Shown here: positions 48,971 through 57,587 of the stretch, piece after piece
How the letters are laid out: each line of letters begins with the position of its first letter
How positions within the stretch are numbered: the first letter of the stretch is position 1
Origin: Saccharothrix syringae
Lineage (GTDB): Bacteria > Actinomycetota > Actinomycetes > Mycobacteriales > Pseudonocardiaceae
Assembly (NCBI RefSeq): GCF_009498035.1
Contig: NZ_CP034550.1
Location: 5,642,001-5,706,000 of the forward strand
Direction of reading: 5' to 3'
DNA: 64,000 nucleotides
Notes under the pieces: model-generated
Database searches by the model: none
The model's input: the letters and a program-made list of their open reading frames with translations, nothing else
What the model was told of the DNA's origin: nothing
Program-made: the position numbers and the translations under genes

Positions 48971-48980
48971 TGTTAGGGGT
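48971..48980 (+). promoter_or_regulatory. Regulatory box facing the carboxyltransferase gene
   Basis: TGTTAGGGGT, identical to the box at 59332-59341. It faces right, 146 bp before the GTG of the carboxyltransferase gene. The -10 candidate 22 bp downstream (CACGTT, 49003-49008) is weaker than in the other four copies. With the oppositely oriented copy at 48907-48916 it forms an inverted pair in this 285-bp divergent intergenic region. I see no other feature in that region. Confidence 0.5.
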
Positions 48981-49126
48981 TGATCGCCCAGAACCGCGGT
49001 GGCACGTTTTTGCGCGGCGGGACACCCCGGATTCGCCGTTTTCCGGCGTGCCGGGTGGTATATCTGCCACCGGGTTCCGGGCCGAAAGACCTGCCGACCG
49101 CCAGCGCCTAGACCCCGGGAGCCACC

Positions 49127-50575
49127 GTGTCCACAGCGTCCTCGTCCCCGGTGCGGGCGGCCCCGGCCGCCCCCGCCCAGCCCGACGCGCGCGACCCCCT
49201 GCTGCGCCTGTCCGCCCTGCTGGACCCGGGCTCGCCGGCCGTGCTGCACGACCCGGACGGCACGGCCGTCACCGCGGCGCGCGGCACCGTCGACGGCCTG
49301 CCGGTGGTCGCGTTCTGCACCGACGCCACCCGCAAGGGCGGTGCGCTGGGCATCGCGGAGTGCGTCCGCATCGCGAGGGCGGTCGACGTGGCCAACGCCG
49401 AGGGCGTGCCGGTGATCGGCCTCTGGCACTCCGCGGGGGCGAAGCTGTCCGACGGCATCGAGGCGATGCACGGCATCGGCGGGATCTTCGCCTCGATGGT
49501 GGCCGCGTCCGGGCGCGTGCCGCAGATCTCGGTCGTGCTCGGGCCCGCCGCCGGCGGCGCCGCCTACGGTCCCGCGCTGACCGACGTGGTGGTCATGGCG
49601 CCCGCCGCGCGCGTGTTCATCACCGGCCCGGACGTGGTGCGCAGCGTGACGGGCGAAGAGGTGGACATGCTCGCGCTCGGCGGCCCGGAGGCCCACAGCA
49701 GGCGCTCGGGGGTCGCGCACATCGCCGCGGCGTCCGAGGCCGAGGCCCTGCGCACCGCCCGCTCGCTGGCCCTGCTGCTCGCCCGCACGGGCGTCGTCCG
49801 GCCCGACGAGGTGGGCGGGGGCGGTGTCGACCCGCGCGCGCTGCTGCCCGCGTCACCGCGGCGCGCCTACGACGTGCGCCCGCTGGTGGCGGCCCTGGTC
49901 GACCCGGGCACGGTGGTGGAGCTGCACGGCAGGTGGGCGCCGAACGTGGTGACGTCGCTGGGCCGGGTGGGCGGCGGCACGGTGGGCGTGGTGGCCAACA
50001 ACCCGCTGCGCAAGGGCGGCTGCCTGGACTCGCCCTCGGCGGAGAAGGCGGCGCGGTTCGTGCGGATGTGCGACGACTTCGGCATCCCCCTGCTGGTGGT
50101 GGTCGACGTGCCGGGCTACCTGCCCGGCGCCGCGCAGGAGTGGGGCGGTGTCGTGCGCCGCGGCGCGAAGCTGCTCTACGCGATGGCCGAGGCCCGCGTC
50201 CCGCGGGTCACGCTGGTCACCCGCAAGGCGTACGGCGGGGCGTACATCGCGATGAACTCCCGGGCGCTCGGCGCGGGCGCGGTGTTCGCCTGGCCGGACG
50301 CGGAGGTCGCGGTGATGGGCGCGGAGTCGGCCGTGGAGGTCCTGCACCGCAAGCTCCTCGCCGCCACCCCGGAGGCCGACCGCGCCGCGCTGCGGGCGCG
50401 CCTGGTGGCCGAGCAGGTCGCCCGGGCGGGCGGTGCGGAGCGCGGCCTCGCCCTCGGGCTGATCGACGAGGTCGTGGCGCCGGAGCGCACGCGCCACCGG
50501 ATCGCCGCCGCGTTCGCGGACCTGCGGGCCCGTGCGCCGCGCCGGCACGGCGGCCACGGCAACGTCCCGCTCTGA
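49127..50575 (+). CDS. Acyl-CoA carboxylase, carboxyltransferase (beta) subunit
   Basis: 482 residues, GTG start at 49127 behind GGGAG. The family moves a carboxyl group from carboxybiotin to acetyl- or propionyl-CoA, making malonyl- or methylmalonyl-CoA. Two crotonase-fold halves are visible: the N-terminal half (about 40-250) with GGAAYGPALTD, and the C-terminal half (about 270-470) with the oxyanion-type stretch VDVPGYLPGAAQEWGG and RKAYGGAYIAMNS. The first 20 residues are an Ala/Pro-rich extension. It probably raises methylmalonyl-CoA supply for modules 2, 6 and 8. No biotin carboxylase or biotin carrier gene is in the window, so it must use a partner encoded elsewhere. It is divergent from the PKS operon and ends at a strong terminator. 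Confidence 0.9.
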   Translation: MSTASSSPVRAAPAAPAQPDARDPLLRLSALLDPGSPAVLHDPDGTAVTAARGTVDGLPVVAFCTDATRKGGALGIAECVRIARAVDVANAEGVPVIGLWHSAGAKLSDGIEAMHGIGGIFASMVAASGRVPQISVVLGPAAGGAAYGPALTDVVVMAPAARVFITGPDVVRSVTGEEVDMLALGGPEAHSRRSGVAHIAAASEAEALRTARSLALLLARTGVVRPDEVGGGGVDPRALLPASPRRAYDVRPLVAALVDPGTVVELHGRWAPNVVTSLGRVGGGTVGVVANNPLRKGGCLDSPSAEKAARFVRMCDDFGIPLLVVVDVPGYLPGAAQEWGGVVRRGAKLLYAMAEARVPRVTLVTRKAYGGAYIAMNSRALGAGAVFAWPDAEVAVMGAESAVEVLHRKLLAATPEADRAALRARLVAEQVARAGGAERGLALGLIDEVVAPERTRHRIAAAFADLRARAPRRHGGHGNVPL

Positions 50576-50693
50576 CGCCGGTGGGCCCGGCGCGGGTCCG
50601 GCGTCCCGCGCCGGGCCCGCCGGCGCTCCACCGGCCACGCACCTCAACCGACCACAACCCCCGCGGACGCGTCCGGCTCCACCGCGACGTGCG

Positions 50694-50728
50694 CCGCGGC
50701 CGGAGGAGCCAGGCTCCTCCGGCCGCGG
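50694..50728. terminator. Hairpin terminator between convergent genes (first of two)
   Basis: A perfect 16-bp GC-rich stem (50694-50709 with 50713-50728) and a 3-base CAG loop. It lies 118 bp after the carboxyltransferase stop and can act on both strands. No U-tract follows, which is usual in high-GC actinobacteria. Confidence 0.75.
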
Positions 50729-50736
50729 TGGAAGAG

Positions 50737-50769
50737 GACCTGCCCGCCACTGGGGAGTGCGGGCAGGTC
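50737..50769. terminator. Hairpin terminator between convergent genes (second of two)
   Basis: A 14-bp stem with one bulged C at 50748 (50737-50751 with 50756-50769) and a GGGG loop, only 8 bp after the first hairpin. It probably ends transcripts of the efflux gene that arrive from the right. Confidence 0.7.
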
Positions 50770-50860
50770 CCCCGCGGTGGCGTGGGCGAGTCGCCCGCCC
50801 ACGCCGCGGGAGGGCACGAGCCGCTGGGGGGGTGGGACGGCCGGTGCCCCGGTCGGGCGG

Positions 50861-52342
50861 TCAGGACGTGGCGGGGGCGGGGTCGCCCGCGGGCGCGGTG
50901 CGCTTGGTGGACCTGATCACCAGCAGCACGAGCAGGAAGCCCGCCGCGGCGAACAGCGCGCCGCCCACGCAGGCCGCCGCGACCGCGTCGGCCAGGACGG
51001 TGCTCGCGCGGGTCGCCTCGTCGAGCCCCGGCGGCGGGGTCGCGTTGCGGATGCTGGTGCCGAAGATGGTGACCAGGATGGCCGTCCCCACCGAGCCGCC
51101 GATCATGCCGACGGCCTGGAGGACGCCGGAGGCGGCGCCGGAGTCCTGCGGGGGCACGCTGGCCAGGATGGTGCCGGTGAGGGGCGGGTTGAGCAGGCCG
51201 ACGCCCGCGCCGAACAGGAGCATCGGTCCGAGGATGGCGCCGGCGTAGCTGGAACCGGCGGACACCGCGGTCAGCCACGCCATGCCCGCGGTGATCATCG
51301 CCAGGCCCGTCAGCATGGTCGGCTTGGCGCCCACGGCGGTGACCAGCCTGGGCGTGACCTGGGCGGGCACGATGAACATCAGCACCGCCATGGGCAGGAA
51401 CGCCAGGCCCGCGCCGAACGGGCTGAGCGCGAGGACTTCCTGGACGAACTGGGTGAGCAGGAAGAACATGCCGAACATGGCGGCGCCGGAGCAGATGAAC
51501 ACCAGGAACCCGCCGCTGCGGTCCCGGTGGGCGAACAGCCCCAGCTTGAGGATGGGCTGCCGGTGCCTGGCCTCGATGGCGACGAACACCGCCAGCAGCA
51601 GCACGCCGACCGCGAAGGCGGTGATGGTCAGCGCCTCGGACCACCCGCGTTCCGCCGCGTTGACGAAGCCGTACACCACGGCCGTGGTGCCCAGGGTCGC
51701 GGTGAGCGCGCCGCCGACGTCGAAGCGACCGCGCTGGACCTGCGAGGCGGGGATGAACCTCGGCGCGAGCAGGGCGACCACGAGTCCGAAGGGGACGTTG
51801 ATCAGCAGCACCCAGCGCCAGGAGGCCGCGTCGGTGAGCAGGCCGCCCAGCAGCAGGCCGCCCGCGGTGCCCAGGCCGGAGGCCATCACGAAGATGCCGA
51901 GGGCGCGGTTGCGCGCCGACTCCTCGCGGAAGGTGGTGACCACGATCGCCAGGGTGCTCGGGGCCGCCAGCGCACCGCCGATGCCCTGGACCGCGCGGGC
52001 CGCCAGGAGCCACCAGGACGACTGCGCCAGACCGCCGAGCAGGGACGCCGCGGTGAACAGCGCCACGCCGATGACCAGCGCCTTGCGGTGCCCGAGGATG
52101 TCGCCCATCCGACCGCCGAGCAGCAGCAGGCCGCCGTACGCCAGGGTGTAGGCGTTGAGCACCCAGGACAGGCCGGCCGGGCTGAAGCCCAGGTCCTGCT
52201 GGATCCTGGGCAGTGCCATGTTCATGACCGTGATGTCGATGGCGATCATCAACTGTACGGCCAGGATGAGGGTCAGGATCAGGGTGCGGTTGCGCGATCC
52301 CGGGTCCGTCGCCGAGCCCGGCCGTGCCGTGCTTTCGGACAT
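50861..52342 (-). CDS. MFS multidrug efflux transporter (DHA2, 14-TM EmrB/QacA type)
   Basis: 493 residues; ATG at 52342 with AAGGGGA 8 bp upstream. The protein is almost wholly hydrophobic, with about 14 membrane helices and a short polar tail. The MFS signature of the helix 2-3 loop (GGRMGDILGHRK) and the drug-exporter helix 5 motif (GLGTAGGLLLGG) are present. The family uses the proton gradient to pump out hydrophobic or cationic drugs. Next to a divergent TetR gene and inside a polyketide cluster it most likely exports the product and gives self-resistance. It is convergent with the carboxyltransferase gene across two terminators. Confidence 0.93.
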   Translation of the reverse strand: MSESTARPGSATDPGSRNRTLILTLILAVQLMIAIDITVMNMALPRIQQDLGFSPAGLSWVLNAYTLAYGGLLLLGGRMGDILGHRKALVIGVALFTAASLLGGLAQSSWWLLAARAVQGIGGALAAPSTLAIVVTTFREESARNRALGIFVMASGLGTAGGLLLGGLLTDAASWRWVLLINVPFGLVVALLAPRFIPASQVQRGRFDVGGALTATLGTTAVVYGFVNAAERGWSEALTITAFAVGVLLLAVFVAIEARHRQPILKLGLFAHRDRSGGFLVFICSGAAMFGMFFLLTQFVQEVLALSPFGAGLAFLPMAVLMFIVPAQVTPRLVTAVGAKPTMLTGLAMITAGMAWLTAVSAGSSYAGAILGPMLLFGAGVGLLNPPLTGTILASVPPQDSGAASGVLQAVGMIGGSVGTAILVTIFGTSIRNATPPPGLDEATRASTVLADAVAAACVGGALFAAAGFLLVLLVIRSTKRTAPAGDPAPATS

Positions 52343-52362
52343 GTCGGTCGTCCCCTTCGAGG

Positions 52363-52375
52363 TGGAGCGTCGCTC
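52363..52375. promoter_or_regulatory. Inverted repeat in the efflux gene leader, candidate operator
   Basis: Perfect 13-bp dyad GGAGCGTCGCTCC, 21 bp before the efflux start codon. It could be a TetR operator or an mRNA hairpin near the ribosome site. Confidence 0.35.
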
Positions 52376-52428
52376 CTAGGAGGCCCCGCGGGCAAAAAGC
52401 GGAGAAGCCTCTCCGGTCTGACCTCGGT

Positions 52429-52458
52429 ACCATACGGGGAGTACTCGCCGCTTTGCAA
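52429..52458 (-). promoter_or_regulatory. Predicted promoter of the efflux gene
   Basis: On the minus strand TTGCAA (52458-52453), an 18-bp spacer, then TATGGT (52434-52429), close to the housekeeping sigma consensus. An imperfect inverted repeat (GCAAAAAGCGG near 52392 and CCGCTTTGC near 52449) flanks it and may be the TetR binding site. Confidence 0.5.
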
Positions 52459-52473
52459 CCAGGAGGGGTGCCC

Positions 52474-53079
52474 GTGTCGAAGGGGAACACCTTGCCGCTG
52501 GCGTTGCCGGATCGACCGACCCGGTCGGACGCGCGCCGCAACTACGACCGGCTCGTCGAGGCCGCCGACCTGGCGTTCACCGAACACGGCACCGATGCCT
52601 CGTTCGACGAGATCGCCAAGCGCGCCGGGGTGGGTTCCGGGACGCTGTACCGGCACTTCCCGACCCGCGAGGCGCTGATGCGCGCGGTGTTCGCCGAGCG
52701 GATCAACAAGGTGTGCGCGCAGGGCGAGGAGCTGCTGGCGACCGACGACCCGCTGCACGCGCTCACCTCGTGGCTGCGCCAGCTGATCGACCTCACCATG
52801 CGCAGGGGGTTGGCGACCGCGCTGGTGGCGCGGGAGAAGACCTCCACCTCCGAGCTGTTCCACGCCTGCCACGAGGCGCTGCGGGTGACCGCGCGGCCCC
52901 TGCTGGCCCGCGCCCAGCTCGACGGCGGCATCCGCCCCGACCTCGCGCTGACCGACCTGCTGCTGCTGTGCCACGCGATCGCCTCGTCCGTCGAGCGCTC
53001 CCGCGAGGGCGCCGAGCAGGCCAACCGGCTCCTCGACCTCGTGCTGGAGGGCCTGCGCACGAGACCGGCGCGGTCGTGA
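52474..53079 (+). CDS. TetR-family transcriptional regulator
   Basis: 201 residues; GTG at 52474 has AGGAGGGG 5 bp upstream (the in-frame GTG at 52468 overlaps that site, so it was not used). The N-terminal helix-turn-helix is clear at residues about 20-65 (ARRNYDRLVEAADLAF, then FDEIAKRAGVGSGTLYRHF). The rest is an all-helical ligand-binding domain. Members of this family usually repress an adjacent divergent exporter and release DNA when the drug binds. The 131-bp gap to the efflux gene carries inverted repeats that could be its operator. The ligand is probably the cluster product or an intermediate (inference). Confidence 0.93.
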   Translation: MSKGNTLPLALPDRPTRSDARRNYDRLVEAADLAFTEHGTDASFDEIAKRAGVGSGTLYRHFPTREALMRAVFAERINKVCAQGEELLATDDPLHALTSWLRQLIDLTMRRGLATALVAREKTSTSELFHACHEALRVTARPLLARAQLDGGIRPDLALTDLLLLCHAIASSVERSREGAEQANRLLDLVLEGLRTRPARS

Positions 53080-53224
53080 CCCCCGAGAGCCACCGCGCAC
53101 GCCCACCCGGACCGCCCCGCGCCCGCGGGCGGTCCGCACCTCCGCCGCGGACGAGGCGGTCCCACGTCCGGGGCCGCCAGCGGGACGCCGCCCAGCAAGA
53201 CGACCTGAATGGACCACGGACCTC

Positions 53225-54994
53225 ATGGACGACCCACTGAGCCGGGCTCGTGACCTGTGTCTTCCTGAGAAAACTCGACCGTCCGCCGACGCCGGTCCGC
53301 TCACGGCCAGTCGCGACCGGGGCGCCGGGAACGCCCCACCGCCGCTCCCCGGGCAGCCCGGGGCGAAGGACCGCGACCGGTCCGCCCGCGGGGACCGGGA
53401 CGCCCGCGACGCGGTGTACGACTCGCTCACCCCGCACGAGCAGGAGGTCTACCGGCGGGTCTCGATCTTCACCGGCGCGTTCGACCTCCAGGCGGCCGCG
53501 GTGGTCAGCTCCGGTGACGACCTGGGCGCGGACTCCGCGTTCGAGGTGCTGTCGGCGCTGCACCAGCAGGGCCTGGTCGAGCGCGCCCCCGGCGACGGCG
53601 AGCAGCGCCGGTTCCGGCTGAGCAGGGCCGGTTCGGCCCACAGCCGGGCGCTGCTCAACGCGGCGGGCGAGACGGCGGCGACGCACCGCGGGCTGGTGTC
53701 GTGGCTGTGGCGGCACGCCGAGGTGCTGGGCGGCAGCTACCACCTGCCGGAGCGGGAGCGGCGCTGGTTCGCCGACCGGCTGCCCTACCTCGACCTCGCG
53801 GTCGAGTGGACCTGGGCGCACGCCCGTGACGACAGCCGGCACGACCTGCTCGCGGTGGTGCTGGCCTGCCTGCGCGCCCAGCAGGACCGGCTGGAGGAGA
53901 GCAGGCGGCTGCTCGACCGGGCGCTGACCCGCGACGCCGCGTCCCGGCACCGCGGCGACCTGCTCACCCACGGCCTGTGGATCTTCGCCTTCGGCGCCGG
54001 GGAGCTCGGCGGGGCCGACCTGGTCCGGGCCGCCCGCCGGGCGGTGCTGACCGCGCGCGCGAGCGGCGGCACCCTCGCGCTGATCCGGGCGCTCAACACG
54101 CTGGCGGGCGCCCACGTGCTCGCCGACGACCTGTGGAGCGGCCTGCGGTGCATGGACGAGTCGATGCGGCTGGTCCGCGACATCGACGACCACCTCACCT
54201 TCGTGGTGTGCTCGCGGCTGCGCGCCTGGGTGCTGATGGGCGTGGGCGAGCACGCCGAGGCCGCGCGGGTCATGGCGGCCACCTCCGTGCTGCTGATCGA
54301 GCACGAGGAGCCGCGCCAGTTCGCGATCCACATGTTCGTCGCGGGCGTGCTCGCGCAGGACATGAGCGAGATCGACGCCGCCGAGGAGCGGCTGCTGACC
54401 TCCGTCGCGCGGATGCCGGCCGGCGACCCGACCGTGCTGTACCCGATCGAGGGGCTGGCCCTGGTGGAGCTGCGCCGCGGCCACCCGCGCGAGTGCCTGA
54501 CCCTGCTCACGGCCACCGCCGCCCTGCGCGCCCGCGGGCGCACCCCGGTCGCCCCGTGGTGGCTGCGGATGCTGGCGGAGGCCCGGGGCGCCGCGGTGGC
54601 GCAGCTGCGCGACGTGGAGCTGCCCGAGGTCGTCGTGACGGGCGAGGCGGCCCTGCCGCAGCTGGTGGCGGCGGTGCTCGACCGGACGGCCGTGCCCCGG
54701 CGCCCCGCCTCCTCGGAGCTGACCGGCCGCGAGCACGAGGTGGCGATGCTCGCCGCCGAGGGGATGGGCACCCGGCAGATCGCCGCGCGCCTGCACATCG
54801 CGGAGAGCACGGTCTCCTCGCACCTCAAGCGGGTCTACACGAAGCTGGGCATCCACTCGCGCGCCCAGCTGGCCGCCTGGGTCGCGGTGAACCACCCCGA
54901 GGCGGCCGTGCCCGTCCGCCGCCCCGGCGCGGGTGCCCGCAGCGGGCCGGGCTACCGCGGCACCTCCGCGTGGGGCTCGGTGCCGGGGTTGTGA
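53225..54994 (+). CDS. LuxR-type regulator without ATPase domain
   Basis: 589 residues. The ATG at 53225 has no good ribosome site, so the start is uncertain; the first 60 residues are low in complexity. Residues about 65-155 look like the winged-helix segment that follows NB-ARC domains (HEQEVYRRVSIFTGAFDLQA). Residues about 160-480 are helical TPR-like repeats. A LuxR helix-turn-helix closes the protein (about 520-575: LTGREHEVAMLAAEGMGTRQIA, with SSHLKRVYTKLG). No Walker A motif is present and none is coded upstream, so this is the C-terminal part of a LAL/NB-ARC regulator. Only 38 bp separate it from the next regulator, so the two are probably co-transcribed. It may act alone, or as a partner of the larger protein. 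Confidence 0.88.
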   Translation: MDDPLSRARDLCLPEKTRPSADAGPLTASRDRGAGNAPPPLPGQPGAKDRDRSARGDRDARDAVYDSLTPHEQEVYRRVSIFTGAFDLQAAAVVSSGDDLGADSAFEVLSALHQQGLVERAPGDGEQRRFRLSRAGSAHSRALLNAAGETAATHRGLVSWLWRHAEVLGGSYHLPERERRWFADRLPYLDLAVEWTWAHARDDSRHDLLAVVLACLRAQQDRLEESRRLLDRALTRDAASRHRGDLLTHGLWIFAFGAGELGGADLVRAARRAVLTARASGGTLALIRALNTLAGAHVLADDLWSGLRCMDESMRLVRDIDDHLTFVVCSRLRAWVLMGVGEHAEAARVMAATSVLLIEHEEPRQFAIHMFVAGVLAQDMSEIDAAEERLLTSVARMPAGDPTVLYPIEGLALVELRRGHPRECLTLLTATAALRARGRTPVAPWWLRMLAEARGAAVAQLRDVELPEVVVTGEAALPQLVAAVLDRTAVPRRPASSELTGREHEVAMLAAEGMGTRQIAARLHIAESTVSSHLKRVYTKLGIHSRAQLAAWVAVNHPEAAVPVRRPGAGARSGPGYRGTSAWGSVPGL

Positions 54995-55032
54995 ACCGCT
55001 GATCGCCACCACCGGAAGGAGACCGGTCCCAC

Positions 55033-57477
55033 GTGTCGCAACCCGCGGTGTACTGCGTCGTGTGCTCCACCCGCTTCGCCGCGGGACCGGGTACGGCCGC
55101 CAGGGCGGGCGCCGTGCCCCGGTACTGCTCGGCCGCCTGCCGGCAACGCGCCTACCGCAGGCGGCTGGCCGAGCGCCGGGCACCGCCGCACCCGGTGCCC
55201 CTCGGGGCGCGCCCCGCCCCGTCGCTGCCCGTGCACCTGGACGGGTTCGTCGGCAGGGCCGCGGAGCTGCGGCACCTGCGCACCCTCGTGCACCGGCCGC
55301 TGGTGACCCTGGTCGGCCCGCCGGGCGTGGGCAAGAGCAGGCTGGCCGCGCGGTTCGCGGAGCTGGAGGTGCGCTCACACCCGGGCGGCGTGCACTGGGC
55401 GCACCTCGACCCGGCCGCCGGCGCGGCGGACGTGCTGGCCGAGGTGGCGCGCGCGGCGGGGTGCCCGGGCGCCGACGAGGAGGCCCTGGCCGCCGAGCTG
55501 GCCGCGCGGCGGGGCCACTGCCTGCTGGTGCTCGACGACGGCGACGCCGTGGTCGACGAGTGCGCGGCCCTGGTGCGCCGGCTGCTCGCGGCGGCGCCGC
55601 CGCTGCGCGTGCTCGTGGCGTGCCGGGAGTCGCTGCGGGTGCCGGGCGAGCTGGTGGTGTCCCTCGGTCCGCTGTCGCTGCCGGGGCCCGGTGACGACAC
55701 CGACCAGCGGGCGCTGCTGCGCGCCGACGCGGTCCAGCTGTTCGTGGAGCGCGCCTCGGCCTACCACCCGGAGTTCGCGCTCAACGACGGCAACGGCCGG
55801 GCCGTGGCCGCGCTGTGCCGGGAGGTCGCCGGCCTGCCGCTGCTGATCGAGCTGGCCGCGCGCCGGGTCGGCATCCTGCCCGCCGTCGACCTGCTCGCCC
55901 GGCTGCACAGCCCCAGCCGGGTGCTGACCGTGGGCAGCCGCACGGCCGGTCGGCGGCACAGCGGGTTCCGCGCCGCGTTCGAGGTGAGCACCCGCGCGCT
56001 CGACCCGGACGAGCTGGCCGCGTTCCGCAGGCTGTCGGTGCTCTCGGGTCGTTTCGACCTCGACAGCGCCGCGGCGGTCTGCGAGGGCGGTCCCGCCGAG
56101 CGGCACGGCACCCTGGACGTGCTGTCGCGGCTGCAGGCCAAGTCGCTGCTCGTCGCGGGCGGGGGCACCGCGGACGACCTGCCGCTGCGCCAGCTCACCC
56201 CCGTGCGGCGGTACGCGATGGAGCTGCTGGAGGAGGCGGGTGAGCTGGAGCAGACCTGGGACCGGCTGGTGGCGTGGCTGGTGGAACGGGTCCAGCCGGT
56301 GTTCGGCGCCGTGGTGACGCCCTACCCGGTGGTCCGGTGGCTGGCGGGCCTGCACGGGTGCGTGCTGGGCGCGGCGGAGTGGACCGCCCTGCGGCACGAC
56401 CCGCGCACGGCGGTGCTGGCGGTGGCCCTGGCGCGGACCCGCCAGGTGCTGGGCACCAGCCCGCGGGCCGACCACGTGGCCAACGACGCGCTGCGCGGCT
56501 CGGCGCCGCCGCGGGTGCGCGCGCTGCTGCTGGCGGAGATGGCCGTGGCCAAGCGGGTGGCGGGCAACCTCAACGAGGCGGTCTCGCTGGCGACGCAGGC
56601 GGTGTCGCCGGCGGCGCGGGCGGAGTCGGGCGAGGACGCCGCGGTGCGCGCCCAGGCGCTGCTGGTGCTGGCGACGTGCCTGCGCGACCGCGACGACCTG
56701 GGCGGCGCCGCGGCCCGCGGCGAGTCGGCCCTGGAGCTGGCGGAGTCGCACGGGCAGCCGGCCGGTGTGGCGCACTGCCTGACGGAGCTGGCGGTCACCA
56801 GGCTGCTGGCGCGGTCCCCGACCGAGGCGGCCGCGCTCGTCGGGCGGGCCCTGGCCGTGGTGGACGAGGTGGACCCGCTCACGGCCACCGGGGCGCTGTG
56901 CACGGCGGCGGACGTCGCCCTGGCCTGGGAGGAGCTGGACGTGGCCGAGGAGCACGCCGTCGCGGCCGTGCGCCGGTCGCCGCCGGTGGCCGCGGTCCTG
57001 CACCGCGGCGTGGCCAGGCTGGCCGCGGTGGCGCTGCGCCGCGGTGACGCCGACCGCGGCCTGCGGCTGGCCGCGTCGGCCCGCGCGCTGCGGGAGCGCG
57101 TGCCCGGTCTGGACCGGTCGCCGCTGGACAAGCGGGTCGACGAGGTGGTGGGGCGGGCCCCGGCCCGGCACGACCTGGCCCTGGTCAAGGCGGTCGACGT
57201 GGTGGCGCGCCGCCTCTCGGTGGAGCAGGTCCGCGACCACGCCCTGGGCGGTGCGTGGCTGTCCGCCGGGCCGGACCAGCCCGCGGGCTCGATGTTCTCG
57301 GCGCGGCAGCGCACGATCGCCCTGCTGGTGGCGGAGGGGTTGACCAACTCCCAGATCGCCAACCGGATCGGGGTGTCGGCGCGGACGGTCGCGGGTCAGC
57401 TGGCGCGCCTGCGGGCGGGTCTGGAGCTCCAGTCGCGGGCGCAGGTGGCCGCGTGGGCCCGCACGGCGCTGCTGTAG
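55033..57477 (+). CDS. Zinc-finger NB-ARC/TPR LuxR-family activator
   Basis: 814 residues; GTG at 55033 behind GGAAGGAG. A small zinc finger lies at the N-terminus: Cys8, Cys11, Cys32 and Cys36, followed by the basic run RQRAYRRR. An ATPase domain follows, with Walker A GPPGVGKS (95-102) and a Walker B-like LLVLDDGD near 165, then a winged helix (about 330-400) and TPR-like helices (about 470-690). The C-terminal LuxR helix-turn-helix is at about 750-810 (FSARQRTIALLVAEGLTNSQIA). Large ATPase LuxR (LAL) proteins commonly activate macrolide clusters. This is the best candidate for binding the repeated AGGGGT boxes, though the sequence does not prove it. It is convergent with the P450 gene. Confidence 0.92.
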   Translation: MSQPAVYCVVCSTRFAAGPGTAARAGAVPRYCSAACRQRAYRRRLAERRAPPHPVPLGARPAPSLPVHLDGFVGRAAELRHLRTLVHRPLVTLVGPPGVGKSRLAARFAELEVRSHPGGVHWAHLDPAAGAADVLAEVARAAGCPGADEEALAAELAARRGHCLLVLDDGDAVVDECAALVRRLLAAAPPLRVLVACRESLRVPGELVVSLGPLSLPGPGDDTDQRALLRADAVQLFVERASAYHPEFALNDGNGRAVAALCREVAGLPLLIELAARRVGILPAVDLLARLHSPSRVLTVGSRTAGRRHSGFRAAFEVSTRALDPDELAAFRRLSVLSGRFDLDSAAAVCEGGPAERHGTLDVLSRLQAKSLLVAGGGTADDLPLRQLTPVRRYAMELLEEAGELEQTWDRLVAWLVERVQPVFGAVVTPYPVVRWLAGLHGCVLGAAEWTALRHDPRTAVLAVALARTRQVLGTSPRADHVANDALRGSAPPRVRALLLAEMAVAKRVAGNLNEAVSLATQAVSPAARAESGEDAAVRAQALLVLATCLRDRDDLGGAAARGESALELAESHGQPAGVAHCLTELAVTRLLARSPTEAAALVGRALAVVDEVDPLTATGALCTAADVALAWEELDVAEEHAVAAVRRSPPVAAVLHRGVARLAAVALRRGDADRGLRLAASARALRERVPGLDRSPLDKRVDEVVGRAPARHDLALVKAVDVVARRLSVEQVRDHALGGAWLSAGPDQPAGSMFSARQRTIALLVAEGLTNSQIANRIGVSARTVAGQLARLRAGLELQSRAQVAAWARTALL

Positions 57478-57542
57478 GCGGGTGCCCGGGCAGGGGCGGG
57501 GCCGATCCGTCGGGGCCGGTCCGTCGGGGCGGTGCGCGCGCA

Positions 57543-57574
57543 GCGCGCCCGGCCTGGTGGCAGGCCGGGCGCGC
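57543..57574. terminator. Bidirectional hairpin terminator
   Basis: A perfect 14-bp stem (57543-57556 with 57561-57574) and a GTGG loop, between the stops of the convergent regulator and P450 genes. Confidence 0.75.
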
Positions 57575-57587
57575 GGGCGGGCGGGAC

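Noticed and set aside
48900..48980. PAS-LuxR (PimM-type) operator
   Set aside because: The boxes share a CTAGGGG core with that operator, but the full palindrome is absent and neither regulator here has a PAS domain.
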